Shown: positions 33,249 through 42,367, numbered from the stretch's first letter. The stretch: 64,000 nucleotides of DNA from an uncultured Chitinophagaceae bacterium (GCA_937907395.1 CALCII010000013.1:434001-498000); one strand, 5' to 3'. Numbers and translations: made by a program. The notes: generated by a model from the letters alone, not told the origin.

Positions 33249-34790
33249 ATGAAATCGAAAGTAGAAATATTAAGAGAAAAAATTGCAGAAGGTAAACTGG
33301 GTGGCGGACAGAAACGAATCGATACCCAGCATAAGAAAGGTAAATTAACTGCGAGGGAAAGAATTAACCTGTTAATGGATCCGGGATCTTTTGAGGAAGT
33401 GGGCGCCTTGGTGACACATCGTACAAAAGATTTTGGGATGGAAGATCAGAAATTTTATGGAGATGGCGTGGTAACCGGATTTGGAACAGTACATGGACGA
33501 CTTGTTTATGTATTTGCACAGGACTTTACCGTATTCGGTGGTGCTTTGTCTGAAACCCATGCAGAGAAAATTTGCCGCATCATGGATATGGCCATGAAGA
33601 CAGGTGCGCCTATGATTGGTTTAAATGACAGCGGTGGTGCACGTATACAGGAAGGTGTTCGTTCCTTAGGAGGGTATGCAGATATTTTTTACCGGAATGT
33701 TCAATCCTCCGGAGTGATCCCTCAGATATCAGCTATCATGGGGCCATGTGCAGGAGGTGCTGTTTATTCACCAGCCATGACCGACTTCACTATCATGGTT
33801 GAGAATACGAGCTATATGTTTGTTACCGGCCCTAATGTGGTAAAGACAGTTACCAATGAAGAAGTAAGCTCCGAAGAATTGGGTGGCGCTTCCACGCATT
33901 CTACCAAATCGGGTGTTACACACCTTACAGCAGTGAATGACATGGATTGTATCATGCAGGTAAAACGTTTACTGAGTTATATGCCACAAAACTGTGAAGA
34001 TGTGGTACCTAAACTTGCTTTTACAATTGGTGATGAAACGAGAGAAGTGCTGGAGGGTATTGTGCCGCAAAGTGCGAATCAGCCTTATGATATTCGTGCT
34101 GTGATTGAAGGCATTTGCGATACGGATTCTTTTTTTGAAGTACACAAATATTATGCAGATAATATTGTTGTAGGTTTTGTACGGATTGCCGGCAGGAGTG
34201 TGGGAATTGTTGCCAATCAGCCACAAAGTCTGGCTGGCGTACTGGATATTGAAAGCTCCAAAAAAGGAGCCCGTTTTACACGTTTCTGTGATTGCTTTAA
34301 TATTCCATTGCTGGTATTGGTGGATGTACCTGGTTTCCTTCCGGGAACCGATCAGGAGTGGAATGGCATCATTACAAACGGAGCCAAGCTGTTGTATGCG
34401 TTAAGTGAAGCTACAGTGCCAAGGGTTACTGTGATTACCCGTAAGGCGTATGGTGGTGCTTATGATGTGATGAACAGTAAACACATTGGTGCAGATATGA
34501 ACTATGCCTGGCCTACTGCAGAAATTGCAGTGATGGGTGCAAAAGGCGCCAGTGAAATTATCTTCAAAAATGAAATTGCTGCTGCAGAAGACCCAGCTAA
34601 AAAGTTATTAGAAAAAGAAGCAGAGTATGCAGAATTGTTTGCGAATCCTTATACAGCAGCAGAACGTGGTTTTATTGATGAAGTGATTGAGCCGAGAGAA
34701 ACAAGGAAGAAGCTAATAAAAGCATTTGCTATGTTGGAAAACAAAGTAGCGAAACGTCCGAGAAAGAAACATGGTAATATTCCCCTGTAA
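33249..34790 (+). CDS. pccB: Acyl-CoA (propionyl-CoA-type) carboxylase beta subunit
   Basis: Carboxyltransferase that moves the carboxyl group from biotin to an acyl-CoA. The 513-residue protein is of the PccB/AccD5 type: GKLTARERINLLMDPGSF near 37-54, VYVFAQDFTVFGGALSETH, IGLNDSGGARIQEGVRSLGGYADIF (split in the N half), GPCAGGAVYSPA, VDVPGFLPGTDQE and the C-terminal TRKAYGGAYDVM and WPTAEIAVMGAKGA oxyanion-hole segments. With the two genes before it, it forms a complete biotin-dependent carboxylase, probably making methylmalonyl-CoA from propionyl-CoA. The substrate is inferred from similarity. Confidence 0.9.
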   Translation: MKSKVEILREKIAEGKLGGGQKRIDTQHKKGKLTARERINLLMDPGSFEEVGALVTHRTKDFGMEDQKFYGDGVVTGFGTVHGRLVYVFAQDFTVFGGALSETHAEKICRIMDMAMKTGAPMIGLNDSGGARIQEGVRSLGGYADIFYRNVQSSGVIPQISAIMGPCAGGAVYSPAMTDFTIMVENTSYMFVTGPNVVKTVTNEEVSSEELGGASTHSTKSGVTHLTAVNDMDCIMQVKRLLSYMPQNCEDVVPKLAFTIGDETREVLEGIVPQSANQPYDIRAVIEGICDTDSFFEVHKYYADNIVVGFVRIAGRSVGIVANQPQSLAGVLDIESSKKGARFTRFCDCFNIPLLVLVDVPGFLPGTDQEWNGIITNGAKLLYALSEATVPRVTVITRKAYGGAYDVMNSKHIGADMNYAWPTAEIAVMGAKGASEIIFKNEIAAAEDPAKKLLEKEAEYAELFANPYTAAERGFIDEVIEPRETRKKLIKAFAMLENKVAKRPRKKHGNIPL

Positions 34791-34809
34791 TTATTAACCA
34801 TCTGAATCC

Positions 34810-34845
34810 AATCCGCCGGTACTGCAAAATGTCGGCGGATTTTTT
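34810..34845 (+). terminator. Terminator after the carboxylase operon
   Basis: Stem AATCCGCCG / CGGCGGATT with a 14-base loop, then a run of T. Confidence 0.85.
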
Positions 34846-34853
34846 ATAAGGAT

Positions 34854-34884
34854 AAGCCGCATTCAATTTTTTTGAATGCGGCTT
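34854..34884. terminator. Second hairpin between the carboxylase and the 34907 gene
   Basis: Perfect 13-base-pair stem AAGCCGCATTCAA / TTGAATGCGGCTT with a five-T loop, 8 bases after the first terminator. It probably serves the converging minus-strand gene, though the T run on that side is poor. Confidence 0.6.
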
Positions 34885-34906
34885 CTTTTATGAGTTGGTT
34901 CTTAAA

Positions 34907-35275
34907 TTAGTTTACAGAGAAGAGTACATCTCTTATGAATTCAGAGAATTTGTTCTTAACGGTACCAAAGGAGCTGATTTCCTGTGTGATTCTTGTTCTC
35001 AGGTTTGAGTGGACAGAATCTTCTTCATCATGTGCACGGGTCCTTAATGAAAAGGAATGACTGTAGTCCTGAATGTCTTTATGAATTTTAGATAGTTCTC
35101 TGCGATGGGTTTGAACTTCACGAAGTACACCTTCAAGGCTGCGTTTTTTTTCAGGGGGTAAGCTGGCGGCGGTTAATGAATCAAGACGGCTTTCAAATAA
35201 TTCAGATGCATGTTTAAAGGAACTGATTTCCCAATGCCAGTAAGACATTTCAGATAGAATACTGATTGTTTTCAT
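34907..35275 (-). CDS. Small helical protein of unknown function
   Basis: A 122-residue cytoplasmic protein with no signal peptide. It is almost entirely amphipathic helix, rich in Ser, Glu, Lys and Arg, with His-rich parts (SYWHWEISSFKHASE and EVQTHRRELSKIHKDIQDYSH). I do not recognise the family. A consensus -7 box lies 59 bases upstream, so it is probably a single-gene transcript. Confidence 0.6.
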   Translation of the reverse strand: MKTISILSEMSYWHWEISSFKHASELFESRLDSLTAASLPPEKKRSLEGVLREVQTHRRELSKIHKDIQDYSHSFSLRTRAHDEEDSVHSNLRTRITQEISSFGTVKNKFSEFIRDVLFSVN

Positions 35276-35334
35276 AAAATGGATTTTACAGGTTTAATGA
35301 TTTTCCGATTCTTGGAATAATGAATTTTGAATAA

Positions 35335-35342
35335 CAAACTTA
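35335..35342 (-). promoter_or_regulatory. Promoter -7 box for the 34907-35275 gene (TAAGTTTG)
   Basis: Exact TAnnTTTG on the minus strand, 59 bases before the start codon. No -33 TTG recognised. Confidence 0.4.
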
Positions 35343-35437
35343 AAATCCTGCGGGTACTTGTTTTATGATTTATATCAGGAAACAGATGATTGAGGTGAGT
35401 TTAAGTGTTAACCAGTAATTTATTTAATTACATCTCT

Positions 35438-37441
35438 CTACCATGATACTTTCAGCTGGATGTACAGATTTCGTCCCGGTCTCGCTATATTTCCCCAATC
35501 AAGGTGGTCGTGATAAAATTTATTGAACAGGTTCTCAGCGCCTGTCTGAACTAAGAGGTTCGTGCTTTTTATATTAAAATTATATCCACCTCTTATATGG
35601 ATCAATTGATAACCGGATGTTTTGTCTTCTCCTGCATTTGCATCAATCTTTTTTTGTTGTGCTGCTGCTTCATATTCCAGTTGTATCGAATAATTGTTTT
35701 TTTGATAACGTAAGGAAGTAGTGTTCTTTGCGGGTGAAATAAATGGCACAGGTGTTCTGTCTGATTTCTCTGCATGAATATATTTTAAAGCCGAAGTAAG
35801 GAACAAATCTGATCTTATGGATGAAATAACGGTTGCTTCAAATCCGGTAAATATGACAGATGATAAATTGGTATATGATTTCACTCCGGAAGCGCCGATC
35901 GTCATAGCACTGTAGCCGGGCAAAAGCATCCCATAGATATAGTTGCCCACTTTATTATAGAAACCTGTAATTGTGATTTTTGTTTTATAACCCTGGTACT
36001 GCGTTGATAGTTCAGTGTTGTAAGAGTGTTCTGGTTTGAGAAGAAGGTTTCCTATATAATCATGATTATCACTTCTGTTATAAAGATAGAATCCATACAG
36101 CTCACTTGCAGTTGGCATTCTTTCGGAATAAGAAATACCTGCACTTATACGAAAGTTGCGATGAAGGTTTCGAGTAATGCGTACAGAGGAATTCTTAAGC
36201 AAGTTGTTACGGGATGTGGAAGGGTAGCCCAATATGCTTGTTTGTTCTTTTGCGGACTGTGAGGTTAATTCATAACCAAAGTAGTCGATTCTTGCAGCCA
36301 GTTGTACATTCCAGTTACTGTCCACAGGGATATTCCATAATGCTGAAACACCAGATTGAATCTTTCTGTTGTCAGGCCATGTGAGCATAAACATAGGTGG
36401 TTCACCTGGTGCATACATCGTCATTGAAGCCTTAAGATATGTTGCTGATGCATCTACACTCAAATGGAGTAAATGATTGTTGAATAATTTCAATGTGGAT
36501 TGTGATATAAAACCGGCTGTAGTACTATAGCCCGGCATATCCATGTGCATAGGTACATTAGGACGTTTGGTGTCGTCCATATAATGACGGATAGTGTTTG
36601 CATAAATTTTTAATGTGCCTGATTGAAACCTTTTCCTGAAATTCTCATAGTTCAAACTGATTGAGGCGATTTTTGCAGATGCAAAACCAACATCCATAGG
36701 TAAGGCAGGGTAGCCAATATTCCATCCATCATCTCCCAGGTAATCCAGCTTCAGATATGTATATGCAGAGCGTCGGTATTTTACAGACAAAGCATAATTT
36801 GTTTTTTCATATTGTGTGAATGGAATAACTGAGCCATTCCCTGCTTTATAATTACTGCTGTTCCGGTATGTTCCATTCAGGCGGATAGCCCATTTCTTAT
36901 TCGATACATTTAGTACAAGCGATTCAAAAAAACTGTTGGCTGCTGTTTGATAACCGCTCAGGACTGATGTTTTAACTGATGGTTGATCAGAGAAACCTGC
37001 TTCGGCCATTTTCATATTGATGGTTCCTCCGATAGTAGATCCGCTGGTGAATCCATTTGTAGATGTTTGTAACTGCAGGTTCTGCAGGTTCATAGGCTCG
37101 ATATAAATGGTGGCAGGATCCATCTTGTCTGTACAGGCACCATGAATCCGCATTCCATCAATCAATACATTGATTTGACCGCCACTGAATGAACGGATAG
37201 ATGGTTCCATTCCATAAGCACCTCTTCTTACAAACGATAACTCTGGTAAGCGGCCTAGTATATCTTCGAGAGTAGAAGCCTGGTTTGTTTTATAGAAATG
37301 TACGAGTTGTTGTTTACTTGTTTTGCCCAATACAACCACTTCATTCAGTTCAATCACTTTAGTTGTATCATGAAAACTATTGTTTGCAAAAAGGTGATTA
37401 TATGCAAGTAATAAGCTGATGGTAGAAATGAATCTTTTCAC
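35438..37441 (-). CDS. TonB-dependent receptor of the OprC/NosA copper type
   Basis: A 667-residue outer-membrane receptor: signal peptide (about 1-19), a plug domain (about 30-155) with STLEDILGRLPELSF and INVLIDGMRIHG, and a 22-strand-type barrel ending in YIQLKVSW. It carries the two copper-site motifs described for OprC: CxxxM (Cys103, Met107 in GACTDKM) in the plug and HxM (His286, Met288 in RHYMDD) in a barrel loop. The nearby VPMHMDMPG is Met/His-rich too. No carboxypeptidase-like N-terminal domain, unlike many SusC-type receptors. It starts with GTG and is last of a three-gene unit, 42 bases after the YtkA-like lipoprotein. Copper uptake is inferred from the motifs. Confidence 0.88.
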   Translation of the reverse strand: MKRFISTISLLLAYNHLFANNSFHDTTKVIELNEVVVLGKTSKQQLVHFYKTNQASTLEDILGRLPELSFVRRGAYGMEPSIRSFSGGQINVLIDGMRIHGACTDKMDPATIYIEPMNLQNLQLQTSTNGFTSGSTIGGTINMKMAEAGFSDQPSVKTSVLSGYQTAANSFFESLVLNVSNKKWAIRLNGTYRNSSNYKAGNGSVIPFTQYEKTNYALSVKYRRSAYTYLKLDYLGDDGWNIGYPALPMDVGFASAKIASISLNYENFRKRFQSGTLKIYANTIRHYMDDTKRPNVPMHMDMPGYSTTAGFISQSTLKLFNNHLLHLSVDASATYLKASMTMYAPGEPPMFMLTWPDNRKIQSGVSALWNIPVDSNWNVQLAARIDYFGYELTSQSAKEQTSILGYPSTSRNNLLKNSSVRITRNLHRNFRISAGISYSERMPTASELYGFYLYNRSDNHDYIGNLLLKPEHSYNTELSTQYQGYKTKITITGFYNKVGNYIYGMLLPGYSAMTIGASGVKSYTNLSSVIFTGFEATVISSIRSDLFLTSALKYIHAEKSDRTPVPFISPAKNTTSLRYQKNNYSIQLEYEAAAQQKKIDANAGEDKTSGYQLIHIRGGYNFNIKSTNLLVQTGAENLFNKFYHDHLDWGNIARPGRNLYIQLKVSW

Positions 37442-37483
37442 TTTGAAAAATTTATGGCGGGGATTATATCCCCGCCTGAAATA

Positions 37484-38299
37484 CTAAAATTCAATATCAA
37501 TGTATTGTGTGGTGTCTGCAACGGCTCCGTTACTGGTGAAATCCATATTTAACCTCCAAAGCCCTGTCATGGTAAAATTCACTTTTCCTTTATAGTGGCC
37601 GTTTCCAATATGTGTTGGATTTACATTATTGGGAGAGCTGTGCCCCATACTGGGCATTTCAGGAATGAAAGTCATGGTAAGGCTACTATCAGCCGGGAAA
37701 CTCATCATGCTTGTTTTCTTATAAAGCACGAATTCGAGATCATTAATCCCAACTTTTGGTGAAGCAGGTTCCGTTAATGCAACAAAATATTTCCCTCCGT
37801 CATGTGCAGCTGTGAATGATTTGATTTTTGTTTTAGCAGGTTCTGTTACAGTCACAGGAATTGTGAGACTTCCTTCCTTTCCGTTACTATGATTGTGTAC
37901 AGATATGCCAATCGTCCAGCTGCCTCCCATTGAAGACATGATAAATGTAACAGTAGAAGGAAACAAGTGGTTGACTGCTTCTTCATCGGGGTTTTCATAA
38001 GGGGCTGCATGTTTCATGGTGCCCATGTCCATAAGAGGAGATAAATGAATATGTGCGTCGTCAACCCTGTTATTTGTTACAGAGTCGTATAATGCAATGT
38101 ATAATTTGGTGTAGCCGGTTGAAATGGTGGCTTCTTTAGTATAAACTACTACTTTGGTTGCAGCACCAGAGGCATATCCTTCTGCTAATTTGCTAAGATT
38201 GATCGTGGGATCAGGTTCGTTATTTTCTTTTTTGCAGGAGGTAAACAACATGGCAGTGCCTGTAATGGCAATAACTGCCATTTTCATATAAGATTTCAT
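37484..38299 (-). CDS. Met/His-rich lipoprotein with two YtkA/FixH-like domains
   Basis: A 271-residue lipoprotein (MLFTSC, lipid Cys22) with two repeats of a beta-sandwich of the YtkA/FixH kind. Domain 1 (about 45-150) contains HIHLSPLMDMGTMKHA. Domain 2 (about 165-270) contains PEMPSMGHSSPNN and ends GLWRLNMDF. In such domains the Met/His loops are thought to bind copper. The product is probably a periplasmic or surface copper-handling protein working with the receptor encoded 42 bases downstream. The family assignment is by eye; metal binding is inferred. Confidence 0.75.
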   Translation of the reverse strand: MKSYMKMAVIAITGTAMLFTSCKKENNEPDPTINLSKLAEGYASGAATKVVVYTKEATISTGYTKLYIALYDSVTNNRVDDAHIHLSPLMDMGTMKHAAPYENPDEEAVNHLFPSTVTFIMSSMGGSWTIGISVHNHSNGKEGSLTIPVTVTEPAKTKIKSFTAAHDGGKYFVALTEPASPKVGINDLEFVLYKKTSMMSFPADSSLTMTFIPEMPSMGHSSPNNVNPTHIGNGHYKGKVNFTMTGLWRLNMDFTSNGAVADTTQYIDIEF

Positions 38300-38370
38300 A
38301 ACAATGATGTCTTGTTTTATTAAATGGATAAAAGCTCATTCACGAAAAATGAATGAATAAAAAGTCAGTA

Positions 38371-38751
38371 TTATGACATCAGAGAGGAGGGCGGACGAAA
38401 TACAGAGGATAAATAGGGAGAAGTGAAGTGATGAGCAGGGGCCGGATGACGAATGATTTCGGCAGTTGGGGCTGCAATGCAGTAGCTCAGCAATTCAATG
38501 ATGCATGGCTCTGTTTCTTTTACCTGCTTCTCCTGTAATGGAGCTTGTTGGTTCTCTTTCTGTTCAGCTTCTTTCAGCTTTCTGCCCAGGTAACATTTAC
38601 CGTTACATTTTAATTCAGGCCTGCTTTTGTTAACGCAAAGTTGCTTGCTGATATAAGCCCTGTTCGCATAAAACCAGATCGTCACTCCTGCAACGTAAAA
38701 TGTTTGCAGGAAGAATGTGGATAAAAGTAACAATGCGATCAGTTTCTTCAC
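38371..38751 (-). CDS. Small Cys-rich membrane protein of the copper cassette
   Basis: A 126-residue protein with one N-terminal membrane segment (about 4-27). A Cys motif follows, C-VNKSRPELK-C-NGK-C (Cys39, 49, 53), then a Lys/Glu/Gln-rich stretch, two further Cys (83, 91) and a His-containing tail (RHPAPAHHF). I do not know a characterised homologue. It starts with GTG 38751, the only usable start, 4 bases from a -7 box. It is first of the minus-strand unit that continues with the YtkA-like lipoprotein after 71 bases. A metal-binding role is inferred from Cys/His content and neighbours. Confidence 0.7.
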   Translation of the reverse strand: MKKLIALLLLSTFFLQTFYVAGVTIWFYANRAYISKQLCVNKSRPELKCNGKCYLGRKLKEAEQKENQQAPLQEKQVKETEPCIIELLSYCIAAPTAEIIRHPAPAHHFTSPYLSSVFRPPSSLMS

Positions 38752-38755
38752 GGAG

Positions 38756-38763
38756 CAAAATTA
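38756..38763 (-). promoter_or_regulatory. Promoter -7 box of the copper cassette (TAATTTTG)
   Basis: Exact TAnnTTTG, ending 4 bases from the GTG start, so the mRNA would be leaderless. No copper-responsive operator is recognised around it. Confidence 0.5.
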
Positions 38764-38825
38764 AATGCCTCATGAAAAATTATTATGATTTCAATCATAC
38801 AATGGAAAAATTGTTCTCCTCGAAA

Positions 38826-38855
38826 AAAAATCCCTGCTTGTCGGCAGGGATTTTT
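38826..38855 (-). terminator. Terminator after lpdA
   Basis: Stem AAAAATCCCTGC / GCAGGGATTTTT with a 6-base loop, with T runs on both strands; it separates lpdA from the copper cassette promoter. Confidence 0.88.
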
Positions 38856-38874
38856 CGATAATTATTGAAGGTTA

Positions 38875-40281
38875 TTAAATATCAATTGCTTCACCGTATG
38901 CAGCTGCAGTTGCTTCTTTTACTGCTTCGCTCATTGTTGGATGTGGGTGAACACCATTCAGGATTTCGTGATATGTTGTTTCCAGTTTGCGAGCCACTAC
39001 AACTTCTGCAATCATTTCAGTTACATTGCTTCCGATCATATGTGCACCAAGGAACTCTCCGTATTTGGCATCAAAAATAACTTTTACAAAACCTTCAGTA
39101 CTTCCTGCAGCTGATGCTTTACCACTTGCCATGAACGGGAATTTGCCCACTTTGATTTCATAGCCTGCATCTTTGGCAGCTTTCTCAGTATATCCAACGC
39201 TTGCAATCTCTGGTGTGCAATAGGTACAACCGGGAATATTATTGTAATCCATTCCCTCAGGCAGATGGTTGTATTTCTTTTCAAGGTAACCAATATGTTC
39301 TGCCGCATTAATTCCTTCTTTACCTGCTACGTGTGCCAATGCTTGTCCGGGTGCCACATCACCAATGGCATAAATACCGGGAACAGATGTTTGCTGGAAT
39401 TTGTCAACTACAATCTTTCCTTTTTCTGTTTTAATACCGGTTTGTTCGAGCCCGATGTTTTCAATATTGGCAACCACACCTGCAGCACTTAACAATATAT
39501 CGGCTTCCAGCACTACTTCGCCGGTTTGTGTTTTTACTTTTGCTTTCACTCCGGCTCCACTTGTATCAACGCTTGTTACTTCAGCGCTGGTCATAATGGT
39601 AACGCCTTTCTTTTTGAATTGTTTTTCGAGTTCTTTCGAAATGTCTTCATCTTCCACCGGTACCACACGTGGCATAAATTCAACGATGGTCACTTTCGTG
39701 CCCATGCTGTTATAGAAATCGGCAAACTCTACACCAATCGCTCCACTGCCTACAATGATCATGCTTTTAGGTTGTTGCGGCAGTACCATTGCTTCACGGT
39801 ATCCAATGATTTTTTTACCATCCTGGGGCATGGAAGGTAGCTGACGGCTACGGCCACCCGTAGCAATGATGATGTATTTTCCTTCAACAACTTGTTTGGT
39901 GCCATCAGCAGCAGCCACTTCCACTTTCCCTTTGCCGGCTACTTTGCCATATCCCATGATCACATCAATCTTGTTTTTCTTCATCAGGAACTGAACACCT
40001 TTACTCATCTTATCTGCCACGCCACGGCTGCGTTTTACAACAGCAGAAAAATCGTGTTGAATGCCTGAGGCACTGATACCATAATCGGCACTGTGCTTCA
40101 TATATTCATACACCTGTGCACTTTTCAGCAATGCTTTGGTGGGAATACAACCCCAGTTAAGGCAAACGCCACCGAGACTTTCTTTTTCTACAATAGCCAC
40201 TTTAAAGCCGAGTTGTGAAGCACGGATGGCGGCGGGATATCCCCCGGGGCCACTACCAAGAACGATTACGTCGTAAGCCAT
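38875..40281 (-). CDS. lpdA: Dihydrolipoyl dehydrogenase
   Basis: FAD-dependent E3 enzyme of pyruvate and 2-oxoglutarate dehydrogenase complexes; re-oxidises dihydrolipoamide with NAD+. The 468-residue protein has the FAD site GSGPGGYPAA near 9-18, the redox disulfide GGVCLNWGCIPTK, the NAD-site GSGAIGVEFADF, GDVAPGQALAH, and the C-terminal catalytic HPHPTMSEA (usual TLSE here TMSE). ATG 40281 (MAYDVIVLG) is the true start; the 29 codons before it run across the promoter. No other dehydrogenase subunit is nearby. Confidence 0.97.
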   Translation of the reverse strand: MAYDVIVLGSGPGGYPAAIRASQLGFKVAIVEKESLGGVCLNWGCIPTKALLKSAQVYEYMKHSADYGISASGIQHDFSAVVKRSRGVADKMSKGVQFLMKKNKIDVIMGYGKVAGKGKVEVAAADGTKQVVEGKYIIIATGGRSRQLPSMPQDGKKIIGYREAMVLPQQPKSMIIVGSGAIGVEFADFYNSMGTKVTIVEFMPRVVPVEDEDISKELEKQFKKKGVTIMTSAEVTSVDTSGAGVKAKVKTQTGEVVLEADILLSAAGVVANIENIGLEQTGIKTEKGKIVVDKFQQTSVPGIYAIGDVAPGQALAHVAGKEGINAAEHIGYLEKKYNHLPEGMDYNNIPGCTYCTPEIASVGYTEKAAKDAGYEIKVGKFPFMASGKASAAGSTEGFVKVIFDAKYGEFLGAHMIGSNVTEMIAEVVVARKLETTYHEILNGVHPHPTMSEAVKEATAAAYGEAIDI

Positions 40282-40314
40282 ATTTGTAATTTGATTTTTA
40301 AGTTTTACAGGTTG

Positions 40315-40344
40315 CGAAGGTACTTGAACTGTGGCAAACAACAA
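40315..40344 (-). promoter_or_regulatory. Promoter of lpdA
   Basis: On the minus strand TTG (40344-40342), 19-base spacer, TACCTTCG (40322-40315), one mismatch to TAnnTTTG. It ends 33 bases before the ATG and lies just past the helicase terminator. Confidence 0.5.
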
Positions 40345-40373
40345 AGCAGCACGGGCTACCTGCCTCAAAGCAA

Positions 40374-40407
40374 AAAAGGTGTTTCCCCGAACCGGGATAC
40401 ACCTTTT
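40374..40407 (-). terminator. Terminator after the DEAD-box helicase
   Basis: On the minus strand, stem AAAAGGTGT / ACACCTTTT, with an inner CCCGG/CGGGG-like arm in the loop, then a T run. Confidence 0.8.
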
Positions 40408-40428
40408 GCAGACAAATTAATGATCTGA

Positions 40429-42129
40429 TTATCTTGAGTTTGCGTCATTCATACGAATGCGGCGGCCTTTGAATTTTTTGCCATCAATCGCACTAATCAT
40501 TTGTTGTGCAGCTCTGCTGTCTACTTCCACCCAGCTGTTGAGATCACGCATATCAATACGTCCTAAGGCATCTTTACGTAAATCACTCATGTCGAGGATG
40601 AACTGAAGAAAACTGGCTTTATAGAAACCGTCTTTAGTGCCAAGATTTACAAAGAGTTTTGTATAACCGCCACCGCCTTTGAATTCACGGCCCTGTGTAT
40701 CCCTGAACTGCTCACGGTCACGTGCACGGCCACTGCTTCTTTCTCCACCACGGCGGTCTCCACGATCTTCACGGTTGAATTTGTCAAATCCTTTCGCACG
40801 TTCACGAAGGTTGAGGTCTTCGGCATTTTCATAATACTTCAGGAAGCGATCGAACTCCATAGCTGCCACACGTTTCAGAATATCTTCTTTGCTCATGTTT
40901 GCAAATTTTTCCTGGAGCATAGGAACATAGGTTTCGTATTCTTCGCTGCTGGCATCTGTTTCAATGATCTTATCCATGAAAGCAAAGAATTGTTTGCGGC
41001 AAACGTCTTTACCACTGGGCGTTTCCAGCTTATTGAATTTGGATTGAATGATCCGTTCTATCTGACGCACTTTCCCGATTTCCCTGCTATGAACAATACT
41101 CATACAAATACCGGTTTTTCCGGCCCGGCCTGTACGTCCGCTTCTGTGTGTGTACACTTCAATATCGTCGGGTAATTCGTAGTTGATTACATGCGTAATG
41201 TCTTTCACATCAATACCACGGGCTGCCACATCTGTTGCTATGAGCAGTTGTAATGTTTTATCACGGAATTGTCCCATTACTGCATCACGTTGTTGCTGGG
41301 AAAGATCGCCGTGGAGTGCATCAATATCATAACCCTCACGTGTGAGTTTTTCGGCAATCTGTTGTGCATCCACTTTTGTACGTGTGAAAATAATGCCGTA
41401 GATGCCGGGGTTGAAATCGATCAGTCGTTTCAATGCTTCGTAACGGTGATGGGATGCCACTACGTAATACTGATGATCGATGTTTACGTTGGCCGTATTC
41501 ATTTTGCCCACAGTTACTTCCACCGGTTCATTCATGTACTTGCGGCTCACCTTACGGATTTCTGGTGGCATAGTTGCACTGAATAACCAGGTACTTTCTT
41601 TTTTAGGTGTATTCTGCAGGATGAATTCAATGTCTTCCTGGAATCCCATGTTAAGCATTTCATCAGCTTCATCGAGCACTACATATTCAATTTCGCCCAG
41701 GTTGATCGCTTTACGTTCAATCAGGTCAATCAAACGGCCCGGTGTTGCCACTACAATCTGAACACCCCGTTTGATTTCACGTATTTGCATGCCAATAGAA
41801 GTTCCACCGTAAACGGCAACCACATTCATTCCTTTTGAATACTTCTTAAATCGTTCAATTTCGGTAACGATCTGGAGACAAAGTTCACGGGTGGGGCACA
41901 CAATCAGTGCCTGTGGATATTTTTTGTTTTCGTCCAGCAATTGCAAAAGGGGTAACCCGAATGCTGCTGTTTTGCCGGTTCCTGTTTGAGCCAGACCAAT
42001 TAAATCTTTGGTGCCGCTCAGCAATACCGGGATTGCTTTTTCCTGTATGGGAGTGGGAGTTGTAAAACCGAGTTCTGTAATCGCCTTCATCAATCTTTCC
42101 TCAAGGCCCAACGCATCAAATGTTGTCAT
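40429..42129 (-). CDS. DEAD-box ATP-dependent RNA helicase
   Basis: A 566-residue helicase of the DeaD/CsdA group. The N-terminal Q motif lies near TPTPIQEKAIP; then Walker A AQTGTGKTAAFG, DEAD in VLDEADEML, SAT, and helicase motif VI HRSGRTGRAGK. A charged, Arg/Gly-rich linker (RGDRRGGERSSGRARDRE) follows. A DbpA-type RNA-binding domain fills the last 80 residues (YTKLFVNLGTKDGFYKASFL to GRRIRMNDANSR). It remodels rRNA or mRNA structure, probably in ribosome assembly. It has its own promoter and terminator. Confidence 0.94.
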   Translation of the reverse strand: MTTFDALGLEERLMKAITELGFTTPTPIQEKAIPVLLSGTKDLIGLAQTGTGKTAAFGLPLLQLLDENKKYPQALIVCPTRELCLQIVTEIERFKKYSKGMNVVAVYGGTSIGMQIREIKRGVQIVVATPGRLIDLIERKAINLGEIEYVVLDEADEMLNMGFQEDIEFILQNTPKKESTWLFSATMPPEIRKVSRKYMNEPVEVTVGKMNTANVNIDHQYYVVASHHRYEALKRLIDFNPGIYGIIFTRTKVDAQQIAEKLTREGYDIDALHGDLSQQQRDAVMGQFRDKTLQLLIATDVAARGIDVKDITHVINYELPDDIEVYTHRSGRTGRAGKTGICMSIVHSREIGKVRQIERIIQSKFNKLETPSGKDVCRKQFFAFMDKIIETDASSEEYETYVPMLQEKFANMSKEDILKRVAAMEFDRFLKYYENAEDLNLRERAKGFDKFNREDRGDRRGGERSSGRARDREQFRDTQGREFKGGGGYTKLFVNLGTKDGFYKASFLQFILDMSDLRKDALGRIDMRDLNSWVEVDSRAAQQMISAIDGKKFKGRRIRMNDANSR

Positions 42130-42155
42130 TCTTTTCTAATCTTTAAATTTAGCCG

Positions 42156-42163
42156 CAAAGGTA
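42156..42163 (-). promoter_or_regulatory. Promoter -7 box for the helicase (TACCTTTG)
   Basis: Exact TAnnTTTG on the minus strand, 26 bases before the ATG at 42129. The remaining gap to 42355 shows no other feature. Confidence 0.6.
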
Positions 42164-42355
42164 AGGTTTTCAGAGGAGAAGAGGGGGATTTGGGCAGAAG
42201 AAAGGACCCGGAATTGAGAAGGGAGAAGCGATTGATCAAGTCTGTGTAATATTGCCGGGTACAATCTTAATCAGGTAGGGCTTCAAATCGTTGAAGTATG
42301 ATCCATGAACCATTCACAATGAAGCAATTGCCATAATACCGAAGTCCCGAAGCAT

Positions 42356-42363
42356 TATCTTTG
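42356..42363 (+). promoter_or_regulatory. Promoter -7 box for the SpoU-type methyltransferase (TATCTTTG)
   Basis: Exact TAnnTTTG followed by C. It ends 4 bases before ATG 42368, which implies a leaderless mRNA, or a start at ATG 42383. TTG at 42328-42330 is 25 bases upstream, longer than usual. Confidence 0.6.
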
Positions 42364-42367
42364 CGCC

